Origin: Vibrio zhugei
Lineage (GTDB): Bacteria > Pseudomonadota > Gammaproteobacteria > Enterobacterales > Vibrionaceae
Reading direction: 5' to 3'
Assembly (NCBI RefSeq): GCF_003716875.1
Contig: NZ_CP033078.1
Span: forward strand, 868,001 to 932,000
DNA length: 64,000 bases
Under the pieces are notes generated by a model. It did not search any database. It saw nothing but the letters and a program-made list of their open reading frames with translations, and had not been told where the DNA came from. The position numbers and the translations under genes are program-made. Shown in pieces: positions 8,630 through 18,739 of this stretch (within the stretch, counting starts at the first letter, position 1; each line of letters opens with the position of its first letter).

Positions 8630-9388
8630 ATGAATCATTTAGAATTAGAAGCGTTACTCAATAGCGAATTATCGCCACAGTTAATCAAAGACTATTCACC
8701 CAATGGTTTACAAGTGGAAGGAAAAGAAGACGTTAAAACCATTATTACCGGTGTGACGGCTTCACAAGCGTTAATCGAGCGAGCGATTGCCAAGAAGGCG
8801 GATGCCATTATCGTGCATCATGGGTATTTTTGGAAAAACGAACCGCAACAGTTAAGAGGCATGAAAGGTCGACGGATCCGTGCCTTAATGAAGAACGACA
8901 TTAACTTATACGGTTACCATTTACCTTTGGATATCCATCCAACGTTAGGCAATAATGCACAATTAGCGCAATTATTAGGCATCAACGCCGTCACTGGGTT
9001 AGAAGATCATCCGCAGTCGATTGCCATGAAAGGCGAACTGAGTGAGCCTATAACCGGTGAAGAATTTGCTAAGCGCATTAGCACAGCGCTCAACCGAGCA
9101 CCTTTGCATATCGCTCCAGAGCATTCAGACAGATTGATTAAAACGGTCGGGTTTTGTACTGGCGGTGGACAAGATTTTATTGATTTGGCGGCGGAACACC
9201 ACTTAGATGCGTATGTGTCTGGTGAGGTATCAGAACGCACCACGTATTCTGCTCGAGAGCAGTCTATTCATTATTTCGCCGCAGGTCATCATGCCACCGA
9301 GCGTTATGGTGTGAAAGCGTTGGGGGAGTGGCTAGCACAAGAGCATGGTTTCGATGTTGAGTTCATTGACATTGATAATCCCGTCTAA
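8630..9388 (+). CDS. ybgI: Nif3-like dinuclear metal-binding protein (YbgI type)
   Basis: Member of the conserved Nif3/YbgI family, often labelled GTP cyclohydrolase 1 type 2 homologue. It forms toroidal hexamers with a two-metal site per subunit; the cellular role is not settled. The product has 252 residues. Metal ligands are visible at His63-His64 (VHHGYF), Asp near 100 (LPLDIHP), and His/Glu near 215-219 (GHHATERYG). I chose the ATG at 8630 because GGAGAG lies just upstream and the protein then starts MNHLELEALL, as in homologues; an in-frame ATG at 8618 precedes the ribosome site. It lies next to gltA, ending at a shared terminator. Confidence 0.92.
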   Translation: MNHLELEALLNSELSPQLIKDYSPNGLQVEGKEDVKTIITGVTASQALIERAIAKKADAIIVHHGYFWKNEPQQLRGMKGRRIRALMKNDINLYGYHLPLDIHPTLGNNAQLAQLLGINAVTGLEDHPQSIAMKGELSEPITGEEFAKRISTALNRAPLHIAPEHSDRLIKTVGFCTGGGQDFIDLAAEHHLDAYVSGEVSERTTYSAREQSIHYFAAGHHATERYGVKALGEWLAQEHGFDVEFIDIDNPV

Positions 9389-9406
9389 CTATTTGGGAAA
9401 TATCAC

Positions 9407-9441
9407 AAAAAAAAGGGCGAAATATTTTCGCCCTTTTTTAT
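9407..9441. terminator. Bidirectional terminator, nif3 / gltA
   Basis: AAAAGGGCGAAA / TTTCGCCCTTTT long stem with a short AT loop and T-tract on both strands. Confidence 0.92.
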
Positions 9442-9485
9442 TTTTTTCGGTTTGATACCCAACCATAATGTCATGGAGAGGTGTA

Positions 9486-10775
9486 TTAAGAACGTTCGCC
9501 AATAGAAACGAAATCCCGTTTTTGTTCACCAGTATACAGTTGGCGAGGTCGGCCGATACGCTTACCCGGATCGCTATGCATTTCATTCCAATGTGCAATC
9601 CAACCGATTGTGCGCGACATTGCAAAAATTACCGTAAACATTGAGACCGGAATACCAATCGCTTTTAAAATGATTCCCGAATAAAAATCGACGTTTGGAT
9701 AGAGTTTCTTATCGATGAAATAGCTATCCGACAGTGCAATTTTTTCCAGTTCCATCGCGACATCAAGGAGCGGGTCTTGTACTTTTAACTCGGTTAACAC
9801 CTCATGACACGCTTCTCGCATCACCGTTGCTCGTGGATCATAGTTTTTATAAACGCGATGACCAAAGCCCATTAAACGGAATGGGTCGTCCTTGTCTTTC
9901 GCGCGACTAATAAATTCAGGGATCTTCTCAACGCTACCGATTTCTTCAAACATATGCAGACACGCTTCGTTTGCGCCACCATGGGCGGGTCCCCAGAGTG
10001 AGGCGATACCTGCTGCGATACAGGCAAATGGGTTAGCACCTGATGAGCCTGCTAAGCGTACGGTAGAAGTGGACGCATTTTGTTCGTGATCCGCATGAAG
10101 TGTAAAAATCTTATCCATAGCACGAGCCACAACAGGGTTGACTTCGTATTCTTCGCAGGGCGTCGCGAACATCATATGCAAGAAGTTTTCTGCATAGGTT
10201 AAATCATTGCGAGGATAAATAAACGGTTGGCCTGTTGAGTATTTGTAACACATAGATGCCAAAGTCGGCATTTTTGACAACAAGCGATAGGCTGCAATCT
10301 GACGATGTGAATCGTTATTAATATCTAAAGAGTCATGATAAAACGCCGCCAGCGCACCGACCACGCCACACATAATGGCCATTGGGTGGGCATCACGACG
10401 GAAGCCATGGAAAAAACTGGCAATTTGTTCATGGACCATGGTATGACGAGTGACGGTTTGCTGAAACTCCTCATATTGTTCACGAGAAGGCGCTTCACCA
10501 TATAACAGAATATAACAGACTTCGAGATAGTCGGCATGATTTGCCAATTGATCAATGGGGAAACCGCGGTGTAATAACACCCCTTTGTCACCATCAATGT
10601 ACGTGATTTGAGATTCACAAGATGCAGTGGCAAGAAAACCGGGATCAAAGGTAAAGTAGCCATTTGAGCCCAAACCTCGAACGTCAATTACTTGGGGTCC
10701 CATAGTCCCATCCATAATTGGCAGTTCGATCGGCGCTTGACCTTCAATATGAAGGGTAGCTTTTTTATCTGCCAT
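9486..10775 (-). CDS. gltA: Citrate synthase (type II)
   Basis: Condenses acetyl-CoA and oxaloacetate to citrate, the entry to the TCA cycle. The product is 429 residues, the length of the hexameric, NADH-inhibited form of gammaproteobacteria. The catalytic residues are His265 (GPAHGGAN), His306 (GFGHRVYK) and Asp363 (PNVDFYSG). The start at 10775 is set by AGGAG 8 bases upstream and the N-terminus [10 protein letters not shown]; the open frame reaches 10835 without a better site. It is divergent from sdhCDAB across a roughly 400-base control region, as in E. coli. Confidence 0.97.
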   Translation of the reverse strand: MADKKATLHIEGQAPIELPIMDGTMGPQVIDVRGLGSNGYFTFDPGFLATASCESQITYIDGDKGVLLHRGFPIDQLANHADYLEVCYILLYGEAPSREQYEEFQQTVTRHTMVHEQIASFFHGFRRDAHPMAIMCGVVGALAAFYHDSLDINNDSHRQIAAYRLLSKMPTLASMCYKYSTGQPFIYPRNDLTYAENFLHMMFATPCEEYEVNPVVARAMDKIFTLHADHEQNASTSTVRLAGSSGANPFACIAAGIASLWGPAHGGANEACLHMFEEIGSVEKIPEFISRAKDKDDPFRLMGFGHRVYKNYDPRATVMREACHEVLTELKVQDPLLDVAMELEKIALSDSYFIDKKLYPNVDFYSGIILKAIGIPVSMFTVIFAMSRTIGWIAHWNEMHSDPGKRIGRPRQLYTGEQKRDFVSIGERS

Positions 10776-10801
10776 AACAATCTCCTTTGTTAAAAAATGG
10801 T

Positions 10802-10832
10802 GTCCCCGTTCATTATACATTATGCCGGGGAC
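10802..10832. repeat. Inverted repeat in the gltA leader
   Basis: GTCCCCG / CGGGGAC arms with a 17-base AT-rich centre that contains TATAAT on the minus strand. It sits 27 bases upstream of gltA. It could be an operator or a leader hairpin. Confidence 0.5.
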
Positions 10833-10838
10833 CATGAA

Positions 10839-10867
10839 TATTTACGACCGATCTACTATAAAGTCAA
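10839..10867 (-). promoter_or_regulatory. Putative gltA promoter
   Basis: TTGACT (-35, 10862-10867), 17-base spacer, TAAATA (-10, 10839-10844) on the minus strand, about 65 bases before the gltA ATG. Confidence 0.55.
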
Positions 10868-11179
10868 TCTTTGTCGCCTGATGTGTGCTCTCACTTTGAT
10901 TTTTAATCAATGGAAAGTTAAAAACCTGTTCTATGTAGCAAAAATTGTTACATCAATTGTATTAAACTGATCGCAGTCCTATATTGGCTAAGATAATTAA
11001 GGCTAAAGCCTTGTGTATTCAGGTCTGCAAGACGGTCTTCTTTTGAGTGGTACGATGTGTTCACATCTATTAACTGAATGAATATTGCTGTTTATTTAAT
11101 CAGACTTGTGTATTAAATGTTAAATCATTTGGTTTAGTCGAAATTTTCTTCAACAACAATAAAAGCTCAATGGAGCTGA
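10868..11179 (+). promoter_or_regulatory. sdh promoter region and leader
   Basis: Non-coding region of about 310 bases. TTGTAT (10957-10962), 17-base spacer, TATATT (10980-10985) could be an sdh promoter and would leave a leader of nearly 190 bases. The leader holds the palindrome GATGTG TT CACATC (11054-11067) and TGTATTAAATGTTAAAT (11108-11124), which resembles the ArcA direct-repeat consensus. ArcA control of sdh is established in E. coli; here it is inferred. Confidence 0.4.
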
Positions 11180-11572
11180 GTGAGCAAGCCCGTGAAAGAA
11201 AGAAAAAAACGACCTGTAAATTTAGATCTACAGACCATTCGCTTTCCGATAACCGCTATCGCATCAATACTACACCGTGTTACAGGCGTGATTATGTTTG
11301 TGGCGGTCGGAATTCTGATGTGTTTACTCTCCCTATCCCTATCCTCCGCTGAAGGCTTTAATGAAGCGAGTGCATGGGTCGACAATATTGTAGTGAAATT
11401 GGTGCTATGGGGCATATTGACTGCCTTGTCTTACCATATTGCTGGTGGTATTCGTCATCTCATCATGGATTTGGGATATTGTGAAGAGCTGGAAAGTGGA
11501 GCGAAAAGTGCGAAAATCGCATTTGGTATCACAGTAGTACTCTCAATCCTATCTTGGGGGTTAATATGGTAA
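11180..11572 (+). CDS. sdhC: Succinate dehydrogenase cytochrome b556 subunit
   Basis: Membrane anchor of complex II that binds haem b and forms the quinone site with SdhD. The product has 130 residues with three transmembrane helices (about 30-52, 68-90 and 108-128). The proposed haem ligand is His86 (SYHIAGGIRH), with the RPVNLDLQTIRFPI stretch near the N-terminus typical of the family. The start is GTG at 11180, supported by GGAG 7 bases upstream and alignment of MSKPVKERKKRPVNL to homologues. First gene of sdhCDAB; it overlaps sdhD. Confidence 0.95.
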   Translation: MSKPVKERKKRPVNLDLQTIRFPITAIASILHRVTGVIMFVAVGILMCLLSLSLSSAEGFNEASAWVDNIVVKLVLWGILTALSYHIAGGIRHLIMDLGYCEELESGAKSAKIAFGITVVLSILSWGLIW

Positions 11573-11910
11573 ATAATGTCTCTTCCCTTGGACGTAACGG
11601 CGTTCATGATTACCTTCTTGTCCGTGCATCGGCCATTCTGATGACCTTGTATGTCATCTATATTGTCGGCTTCTGCGCGTTTAATGACATCACTTATGAA
11701 TCATGGTCCGCCTTTTTCTCTGGAACGTTCACCAAAGTTTTCACAATGTTAGCATTGGTCTCTGTACTTATGCATGGTTGGATAGGGCTTTGGCAAGTAC
11801 TGACTGACTACGTTAAGTGTTCAAAATTACGAGTGGGGCTGCAATTTGTGGTTATCGCCGTATTACTTGGCTATTTTTTCTCCGGCCTATTTATTTTGTG
11901 GGGTGTGTAA
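11566..11910 (+). CDS. sdhD: Succinate dehydrogenase membrane anchor subunit
   Basis: Second haem/quinone anchor of complex II. The product has 114 residues and three transmembrane helices. Conserved HGWIGLWQVLTDYV carries the haem-side His70 and Asp81/Tyr82, which correspond to the quinone-site pair in E. coli. I chose ATG 11566 (MVNNVSSLGRNGVHD) over an in-frame start 12 bases upstream because it matches the family and sits behind GGGGG. It overlaps the end of sdhC by 7 bases and runs directly into sdhA. Confidence 0.94.
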   Translation: MVNNVSSLGRNGVHDYLLVRASAILMTLYVIYIVGFCAFNDITYESWSAFFSGTFTKVFTMLALVSVLMHGWIGLWQVLTDYVKCSKLRVGLQFVVIAVLLGYFFSGLFILWGV

Positions 11911-13677
11911 GTGACTATTCCCGTTCGTCAATTTGACGCCGTTGTAATCGGCGCTGGTGGTGCAGGAATGCGAGCTGCACTACAAATCTCTGAGCAAGGC
12001 TTGAGCTGTGCTTTGTTATCTAAAGTCTTCCCAACGCGTTCACACACAGTATCAGCCCAAGGTGGTATTACTGTTGCTCTCGGTAATTCACACGAAGATG
12101 ACTGGCAATGGCATATGTATGACACGGTCAAAGGATCCGATTATATCGGTGACCAAGACGCGATCGAATACATGTGTAAGCAAGGCCCCCAATCGGTTAT
12201 TGAACTAGAAAAAATGGGACTTCCTTTTTCTCGTTTCGATAACGGAAAAATCTACCAACGTCCATTTGGTGGTCAATCTAAAGAGTATGGTGGTGAACAA
12301 GCAGCGCGTACTGCTGCGGCGGCAGACCGTACGGGGCATGCGTTGTTGCACACCCTCTATCAGCAAAATATCAAACACAAAACGACCATCTTCTCTGAAT
12401 GGTACGCACTGGATTTAGTGAAAAACCAAGACGGTGTGGTGATGGGCTGTACGGCGATCTGCATCGAAACCGGGGAAATGTGCTATTTCAAAGCCAAAGC
12501 GACCGTATTGGCAACCGGCGGTGCTGGACGTATTTATGCGTCGACAACCAATGCGCACATCAATACGGGTGACGGTGTTGGTATGGCGCTGCGTGCTGGT
12601 GTTCCTGTGCAAGATATGGAAATGTGGCAGTTCCACCCAACGGGCATAGCGGGCGCAGGTGTACTCGTGACCGAAGGCTGCCGAGGAGAAGGTGGTTACC
12701 TCTTAAATAAAGATGGTGAGCGCTTCATGGAACGTTACGCTCCGAATGTCAAAGATTTGGCGGGTCGTGATGTGGTTGCTCGTTCAATGATGATTGAGAT
12801 TCGTGAAGGGCGAGGCTGTGATGGCCCTTGGGGTACTCACTTGAAATTGAAATTGGATCACTTGGGTAAAGACGTTCTAGAGTCCCGTTTGCCGGGTATT
12901 TGTGAGCTATCGCGTACCTTTGCTCACGTTGATCCGGTGAAAGAGCCGATTCCGGTTATCCCTACGTGCCACTATATGATGGGCGGTATTCCTACCCAAG
13001 TATCAGGCCAAGCTCTGAAGCAGAATGCCGCTGGTCAGGATGAAGAAGTTCCTGGACTTTTTGCCTGTGGTGAAATCGCCTCAGTGTCAGTGCATGGTGC
13101 GAACCGTCTTGGTGGTAACTCGTTGCTTGATTTGGTGGTATTTGGACGTTCAACTGGCTTACACCTTGGTGAGACGTTAGCGTCTTACGCTGAATCTCGT
13201 GATGTGTCAGAGTCAGACATTGAAGCCTCTCTTTCTCGTTCAATGCGCTGGGAAAACAGCACTAGTGGTGAAGACCCATTCCAAATTCGTAAAGACCTCC
13301 AGCATTGTATGCAAACGAACTTCTCAGTATTCCGTGAAGGTGATGCCATGGCGGAAGGGTTAACTGAGCTGCAAGAGATTCGCGAGCGCTTGAACAATGC
13401 CCACCTTGCGGATAAGTCAAAAGAGTTCAATACTCAACGTATCGAATGTTTGGAATTAGATAACTTAATGGAAACGGCGCTTTCTACGGCAGTGGCGGCA
13501 AACTACCGGACCGAAAGCCGAGGAGCGCATGCACGCTTTGACTATCCTGACCGTGATGATAATGAGTGGCTATGTCATTCGATTTATAATCCGGAAACAG
13601 AAAAAATGACGAAACGTCATGTCAATATGCTACCGCAATATCGCGAACCGTTCCCACCAAAAGTACGTTCATACTAG
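11911..13677 (+). CDS. sdhA: Succinate dehydrogenase flavoprotein subunit
   Basis: Catalytic subunit of complex II that oxidises succinate to fumarate with covalent FAD on the cytoplasmic face. The product has 588 residues, as in E. coli. The dinucleotide fold is VIGAGGAGM (13-20) and His45 in [10 protein letters not shown] is the covalent FAD site. The catalytic region holds [20 protein letters not shown] and the active-site Arg region [31 protein letters not shown] near the C-terminal half is the adenine-binding signature. The start is GTG immediately after the sdhD stop. Confidence 0.97.
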   Translation: MTIPVRQFDAVVIGAGGAGMRAALQISEQGLSCALLSKVFPTRSHTVSAQGGITVALGNSHEDDWQWHMYDTVKGSDYIGDQDAIEYMCKQGPQSVIELEKMGLPFSRFDNGKIYQRPFGGQSKEYGGEQAARTAAAADRTGHALLHTLYQQNIKHKTTIFSEWYALDLVKNQDGVVMGCTAICIETGEMCYFKAKATVLATGGAGRIYASTTNAHINTGDGVGMALRAGVPVQDMEMWQFHPTGIAGAGVLVTEGCRGEGGYLLNKDGERFMERYAPNVKDLAGRDVVARSMMIEIREGRGCDGPWGTHLKLKLDHLGKDVLESRLPGICELSRTFAHVDPVKEPIPVIPTCHYMMGGIPTQVSGQALKQNAAGQDEEVPGLFACGEIASVSVHGANRLGGNSLLDLVVFGRSTGLHLGETLASYAESRDVSESDIEASLSRSMRWENSTSGEDPFQIRKDLQHCMQTNFSVFREGDAMAEGLTELQEIRERLNNAHLADKSKEFNTQRIECLELDNLMETALSTAVAANYRTESRGAHARFDYPDRDDNEWLCHSIYNPETEKMTKRHVNMLPQYREPFPPKVRSY

Positions 13678-13689
13678 GGAGGCCACACC

Positions 13690-14403
13690 ATGAAAGTTAA
13701 CTTCTCTTTGTATCGATATAATCCGGACGAAGATAAAAAACCGTATATGAAGGACTACACGCTCGACGTGAAAGAAGGGTCTGACATGATGGTTTTGGAT
13801 GCTTTGATACTGTTGAAAGAGCAAGATCCTAGTATTGCGTTCCGTCGCTCTTGTCGTGAAGGGGTATGCGGTTCCGATGGGGTAAACATGAATGGCAAAA
13901 ACGGCTTGGCGTGCATCACTCCTTTGTCGTCTCTTGGCCAGGATAAAACCATCGTAATTCGGCCACTGCCTGGCTTACCAGTGATTCGTGATTTAATTGT
14001 CGATCTAACGCAGTTCTATGATAACTATGCGAAAGTGAAACCGTTCTTAATTAACGATGGCGAATTACCACCGTCAAGAGAGCATTTACAATCTCCAGAA
14101 GATCGCGAGCAAATTGATGGTTTGTACGAATGCATTATGTGTGCATGTTGTTCAACATCTTGCCCGTCGTTCTGGTGGAATCCAGATAAGTTTATCGGCC
14201 CCGCTGGGTTATTAGCGGCTTACCGTTGGTTAACGGACAGTCGCGATACCGCAACCGAAGAACGTTTATCTGAATTAGATGACGCGTTTAGTGTGTTCCG
14301 CTGCCACGGTATTATGAACTGTGTCAGTGTGTGTCCAAAAGGACTGAACCCAACGAAGGCAATTGGTAGCATCAAGTCGATGTTATTGAGTCGCTCAGTG
14401 TAA
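13690..14403 (+). CDS. sdhB: Succinate dehydrogenase iron-sulfur subunit
   Basis: Carries electrons from FAD to quinone through three Fe-S clusters. The product has 237 residues. The [2Fe-2S] site is SCREGVCGSDG with Cys55, Cys60, Asp63 and Cys75. The [4Fe-4S] and [3Fe-4S] sites are built from CIMCACCSTSCP near 149-160 and from CHGIMNCVSVCPKG near 205-218. An AGGGAGG-like ribosome site lies in the 12-base gap after sdhA. It closes the sdh block; a hairpin follows before sucA. Confidence 0.97.
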   Translation: MKVNFSLYRYNPDEDKKPYMKDYTLDVKEGSDMMVLDALILLKEQDPSIAFRRSCREGVCGSDGVNMNGKNGLACITPLSSLGQDKTIVIRPLPGLPVIRDLIVDLTQFYDNYAKVKPFLINDGELPPSREHLQSPEDREQIDGLYECIMCACCSTSCPSFWWNPDKFIGPAGLLAAYRWLTDSRDTATEERLSELDDAFSVFRCHGIMNCVSVCPKGLNPTKAIGSIKSMLLSRSV

Positions 14404-14412
14404 ACAAACTAT

Positions 14413-14437
14413 GAGCAGGCCTTTGGGCCTGCTCTTT
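14413..14437 (+). terminator. Hairpin between sdhB and sucA
   Basis: GAGCAGGCC / GGCCTGCTC 9-bp stem with TTTG loop followed by only TTTACT. The short T-tract suggests a leaky terminator or processing stem that sets the sdh to suc ratio. Confidence 0.5.
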
Positions 14438-14496
14438 ACTCGCTCCGTTCAATCAGACCGCAGCGTATTATCGAAACTACTGGTAAAGGGAAAACA

Positions 14497-17307
14497 ATGC
14501 ACAACGGCGTGATGAAGGCATGGCTCGAGTCTTCACACTTGGCTGGCGCCAATGCAACTTATGTAGAAGATCTCTACGAATTGTATCTAAGCGACCCCGA
14601 CCTGGTGAGTGATGAATGGAAACGTGTTTTTGATGAGTTGCCACAGCAACCTGATAACGTGGTGGATCAACCACATTCACGTGTCCGAGATTACTTCCGG
14701 AGACTGGCACAAGAGACAAAGCATTATAGTGTCCAGGTAAGTGACCCTGAAGTCGATGCGAAACAAGTAAAAGTCCTCCAATTGATAAATGCTTATCGAT
14801 TCCGAGGCCATGAAGCAGCAGAACTCGATCCGTTAGGTTTATGGAAACGAGCGCCTGTGGCTGAATTAGACCCCTCTTTTCACAATCTATCTGATGACGA
14901 TCTTGAAGAATCTTTCAATGTTGGTTCCTTTGCCATCGGCAATGACACCATGAAACTGAAAGATATTCATCAATCATTAAAAAATATCTATTGCGGACCG
15001 ATTGGTGCTGAATACATGCACATGACCGATACCGAGCAAAAGCGTTGGATTCAGCAACGTTTAGAGCCAGTTAATGGTCATCCACAATTTACTGCCGATG
15101 AAAAACAAACGTTTCTTGAAGAGTTGACCGCGGCCGAAGGGCTTGAGCGCTATTTAGGTGCAAAATTCCCTGGTGCGAAACGATTTTCTTTGGAAGGTGG
15201 CGATGCCATGATTCCAATGACCAAAGAGCTGATTCGCTACGCGGGCTCTCAAGGCATGCGTGAAGTTGTGATTGGTATGGCGCACCGTGGCCGTTTAAAC
15301 ATGTTAGTGAATGTTCTCGGCAAGAAACCACAAGGGTTGTTTGATGAATTTGCCGGTATACATGATGATACATGGGGAACGGGCGACGTTAAATATCACC
15401 AAGGTTTCTCAGCGGATTTCTCGACGCCAGGCGGTAATGTTCATTTAGCATTAGCGTTTAACCCCTCTCACTTAGAAATTGTTAATCCGGTCGTTATCGG
15501 CTCTGTTCGTGCTCGCCAAGATCGCTTGGGTGATACGGATGGAACCAAGGTATTACCGATTACCATTCATGGCGACTCGGCAATCGCTGGGCAAGGCGTG
15601 GTGGCAGAAACCTTCAATATGTCTCAGGCACGTGGCTTCTGCGTGGGCGGTACGGTGCGCGTGGTGATCAATAACCAAGTGGGCTTCACCACCTCTAATC
15701 CTCGCGATGCACGCTCCACCATGTACTGTACTGATATCGCGAAAATGGTACAGGCGCCGATTTTCCACGTTAATGCAGATAATCCAGAAGCGGTGGCGTT
15801 TGTTACTCGTATTGCGCTTGATTATCGGAATACATTTAAAAGTGATGTGGTTATCGATTTGGTTTGTTATCGCCGTCATGGACATAATGAAGCGGATGAG
15901 CCGAATGCCACTCAACCTTTGATGTATCAGAAAATCAAAAAACACCCAACTCCCCGTAAATTGTACGCGGATGTGTTGATAGAGCGTGGTGAAACTGAAA
16001 CAGAAAATGTGACTCAGTTGATCAATGAATATCGTGATGCGCTCGATCAAGGGGAAGTCGTTGTGAAAGAATGGCGTTCTATGACGATGCATTCTGTCGA
16101 TTGGTCTCCATACCTTGGTCATGAATGGAATATGCCTTGGGATGACAAAGTGAGTCAGGAACGTTTGGTTGAGTTAGGCCGACGTTTATGTCAACACCCA
16201 GAAAGTCACAAACTGCAAAGCCGTGTTGAGAAAGTCTACCGTGACCGATTGAGTATGGTGGCGGGTGAAAAAGCACTCGATTGGGGGATGGCTGAACTCT
16301 TGGCCTATGCAACCTTAGTCGACGATGGGTATCGGATTCGTATTTCAGGGCAAGATTCTGGCCGTGGTACCTTCTTCCATCGTCATGCGGTTCTTCATAA
16401 TCAAGAAGATGCGAGTACGTATATTCCGCTGCGCCACATTCACGATAAACAAGGGCCTTACCAAGTGTTTGACTCGGTATTATCGGAAGAAGCGGTACTG
16501 GCATTCGAATATGGTTACGCGACAGCAGAGCCAAGTGGTTTAACGATTTGGGAAGCCCAATTTGGTGATTTCGCCAATGGTGCACAAGTGGTGATTGACC
16601 AATTTATCTCATCGGGTGAACAAAAATGGGGTCGCTTATGTGGACTGACCATGCTGTTACCACACGGTTATGAAGGTCAAGGCCCTGAGCACTCGTCCGC
16701 CCGTCTTGAACGGTATTTGCAATTGTGTGCTGAACAAAATATGCAGGTTGTTGTGCCGTCAACACCCGCACAGGTTTATCACATGTTGCGCCGTCAAGTG
16801 GTGCGTCCGATGCGTCGGCCACTGATTGTTATGTCACCGAAGTCGTTACTGCGTCATCCTTTATGCACTTCTTCACTAGAAGAATTGGCCGATGGTACGT
16901 TCCAAGCGGCGATTGGCGAAGTCGATGATATTGCGCCAGAGCAAGTTAAGCGTATCGTCTTCTGTGCAGGCAAAGTGTACTACGACTTGTTGGATCAACG
17001 TCGTCAGAATGATCAGCAAGATGTTGTCATTATCCGCATCGAGCAGCTTTATCCGTTCCCAATGGATGACGTTCGTCAGTTGGTTTCTCAGTATCCGCAA
17101 GTGACGGATTACGTATGGTGTCAAGAAGAACCACAAAACCAAGGGGCTTGGTATTGCAGTCAACACAATTTCCGTGCAGCAATTCCAGAAGGGGCACAAA
17201 TCCGCTATGCCGGACGTCCTGCGTCTGCCTCACCTGCGGTCGGTTATATGTCAGTACACCAAAAACAACAGAAAGCGCTCGTCGCTGATGTGCTTACGAT
17301 TGATTAG
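14497..17307 (+). CDS. sucA: 2-oxoglutarate dehydrogenase E1 component
   Basis: Thiamine diphosphate-dependent decarboxylase of the 2-oxoglutarate dehydrogenase complex; it succinylates the lipoyl group of SucB. The product has 936 residues. The N-terminal segment LAGANATYVEDLYELYLSD binds the partner subunits in related enzymes. The ThDP site spans VVIGMAHRGRLNMLVNVLG and the GDSAIAGQGVVAETFNMS to NNQVGFTT region. The C-terminal transketolase domain carries ISGQDSGRGTFFHRHA and EGQGPEHSSARLERYLQL. The start has AAAGGGA 7 bases upstream. It is followed by sucB after 39 bases. Confidence 0.97.
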   Translation: MHNGVMKAWLESSHLAGANATYVEDLYELYLSDPDLVSDEWKRVFDELPQQPDNVVDQPHSRVRDYFRRLAQETKHYSVQVSDPEVDAKQVKVLQLINAYRFRGHEAAELDPLGLWKRAPVAELDPSFHNLSDDDLEESFNVGSFAIGNDTMKLKDIHQSLKNIYCGPIGAEYMHMTDTEQKRWIQQRLEPVNGHPQFTADEKQTFLEELTAAEGLERYLGAKFPGAKRFSLEGGDAMIPMTKELIRYAGSQGMREVVIGMAHRGRLNMLVNVLGKKPQGLFDEFAGIHDDTWGTGDVKYHQGFSADFSTPGGNVHLALAFNPSHLEIVNPVVIGSVRARQDRLGDTDGTKVLPITIHGDSAIAGQGVVAETFNMSQARGFCVGGTVRVVINNQVGFTTSNPRDARSTMYCTDIAKMVQAPIFHVNADNPEAVAFVTRIALDYRNTFKSDVVIDLVCYRRHGHNEADEPNATQPLMYQKIKKHPTPRKLYADVLIERGETETENVTQLINEYRDALDQGEVVVKEWRSMTMHSVDWSPYLGHEWNMPWDDKVSQERLVELGRRLCQHPESHKLQSRVEKVYRDRLSMVAGEKALDWGMAELLAYATLVDDGYRIRISGQDSGRGTFFHRHAVLHNQEDASTYIPLRHIHDKQGPYQVFDSVLSEEAVLAFEYGYATAEPSGLTIWEAQFGDFANGAQVVIDQFISSGEQKWGRLCGLTMLLPHGYEGQGPEHSSARLERYLQLCAEQNMQVVVPSTPAQVYHMLRRQVVRPMRRPLIVMSPKSLLRHPLCTSSLEELADGTFQAAIGEVDDIAPEQVKRIVFCAGKVYYDLLDQRRQNDQQDVVIIRIEQLYPFPMDDVRQLVSQYPQVTDYVWCQEEPQNQGAWYCSQHNFRAAIPEGAQIRYAGRPASASPAVGYMSVHQKQQKALVADVLTID

Positions 17308-17346
17308 AACTAGAACTAAAAAATTAAGTAAAAAGGAAATGAAATT

Positions 17347-18570
17347 ATGACCATTGAAATTCTGGTTCCAGACTTACCTGAATCCGTCGCTGATGCGGTG
17401 GTGGCAACATGGCACAAACAGCCAGGTGATACGGTAACTCGCGATGAAGTATTAGTGGATATTGAAACTGATAAAGTTGTGTTAGAAGTTCCCGCGCCTG
17501 ACGATGGAGTACTTGAATCGATTGTTGAAGAAGAAGGTAACACCGTTTTAGCAAAGCAAGTGATTGCTAAACTCAAGGTGGGCGCTGTCGCTGGAGAGCC
17601 AACTAAAGACAAAGCGGACAACAGCGAACCGTCGCCTGATCGTCGCCATAAAGCGTCGCTTTCTGATGAGTCTAATGATTGGTTAAGCCCTGCAGTCCGT
17701 CGTTTATTAGGCGAACATAACCTAGAAGCGAGTGATGTGAAAGGCACTGGTGTCGGTGGCCGCATTACTCGTGAAGATGTGGAAGCGCACTTGGCGAAAG
17801 GATCGTCAGCCAAAGATAATGCGTCAGCGGCGAAATCTGAGCAGCCTGAAATATCGGAAGTAAAACCGGGCCGCAGTGAAAAACGTGTTCCTATGACACG
17901 TTTACGCAAACGTGTTGCAGAGCGTTTACTTGATGCTAAAAACAACACGGCTATGCTGACAACGTTTAACGAAGTTAACATGAAGCCAATCATGGACTTA
18001 CGTAAACAATACAAAGACATTTTTGAGAAAAAACATGATGTCCGTCTAGGATTTATGTCTTTCTATATTAAAGCTGTGACGGAAGCCTTAAAACGTTATC
18101 CACAGGTGAATGCATCCTTGGATGGCGATGATATTGTGTATCACAACTTCTTCGACATTAGTATTGCTGTATCCACACCGCGTGGTCTGGTCACGCCAGT
18201 ACTAAAAGACACCGATACGTTAAGCCTAGCGAACATCGAAAAAGGCGTGAAAGACTTAGCCATCAAAGGTCGTGACGGTAAATTGACCGTTGAGGAACTG
18301 ACCGGTGGCAACTTTACCATTACCAACGGTGGCGTGTTCGGCTCGCTAATGTCAACGCCAATTATCAACCCACCACAAGCCGCTATTTTGGGTATGCATA
18401 AAATTCAAGAGCGTACTATGGTGGTTGATGGGCAAATTGAAATATTACCAATGATGTATCTCGCGCTATCTTATGACCACCGCTTGATTGATGGTCGTGA
18501 GTCCGTTGGATTCTTGGTAACCATTAAAGAACTACTTGAAGATCCAGCGCGACTACTATTGGATGTGTAG
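17347..18570 (+). CDS. sucB: Dihydrolipoyl succinyltransferase (E2)
   Basis: Core of the 2-oxoglutarate dehydrogenase complex; transfers succinyl from lipoamide to CoA. The product has 407 residues: lipoyl domain 1-77 with the lipoylated Lys43 (ETDKVVLEV), a charged linker, a peripheral-subunit-binding domain at about 115-150 ([20 protein letters not shown]), a second linker, and the catalytic domain from about 185. The active-site motif near the end is [11 protein letters not shown] with His378 and Asp382. A single lipoyl domain is present, as usual for SucB. An AAGGAAA ribosome site lies just upstream. Confidence 0.97.
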   Translation: MTIEILVPDLPESVADAVVATWHKQPGDTVTRDEVLVDIETDKVVLEVPAPDDGVLESIVEEEGNTVLAKQVIAKLKVGAVAGEPTKDKADNSEPSPDRRHKASLSDESNDWLSPAVRRLLGEHNLEASDVKGTGVGGRITREDVEAHLAKGSSAKDNASAAKSEQPEISEVKPGRSEKRVPMTRLRKRVAERLLDAKNNTAMLTTFNEVNMKPIMDLRKQYKDIFEKKHDVRLGFMSFYIKAVTEALKRYPQVNASLDGDDIVYHNFFDISIAVSTPRGLVTPVLKDTDTLSLANIEKGVKDLAIKGRDGKLTVEELTGGNFTITNGGVFGSLMSTPIINPPQAAILGMHKIQERTMVVDGQIEILPMMYLALSYDHRLIDGRESVGFLVTIKELLEDPARLLLDV

Positions 18571-18578
18571 TAACTGTG

Positions 18579-18639
18579 CTATCGCATGAATTATCGGCGA
18601 TAGCGCTGCCGAGTCAGGTAATGCTCTACTTGACTCGGC
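18579..18639 (+). repeat. Tandem hairpins between sucB and sucC
   Basis: Two consecutive inverted repeats: CTATCGC / GCGATAG (18579-18603) and GCCGAGTCA / TGACTCGGC (18608-18616 with 18631-18639). Smaller arms follow (CGCCA / TGGCG near 18641-18658; TGAGT / ACTCA further on). There is no T-tract, so they look like RNA-stabilising or processing structures in the 169-base gap. Confidence 0.6.
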
Positions 18640-18739
18640 TCCGCCACGTTATGATGGCGATTAGTTGAGTCTCCCTACAAGACGTGAAGTCGTGAAACTC
18701 AGGCTCTATGGATAAAAATCAAAAAGACGGAACAACATA

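Noticed and set aside
11054..11067. CRP site in the sdh leader
   Set aside because: The palindrome GATGTG-TT-CACATC has a 2-base centre, not the TGTGA-N6-TCACA spacing.
15553..16122. 189-codon minus-strand frame
   Set aside because: Lies wholly inside sucA, whose plus-strand protein is clearly conserved; no start signal.
16079..16585. 168-codon minus-strand frame
   Set aside because: Also antisense to sucA; sequence is rich in His and Arg without any domain.
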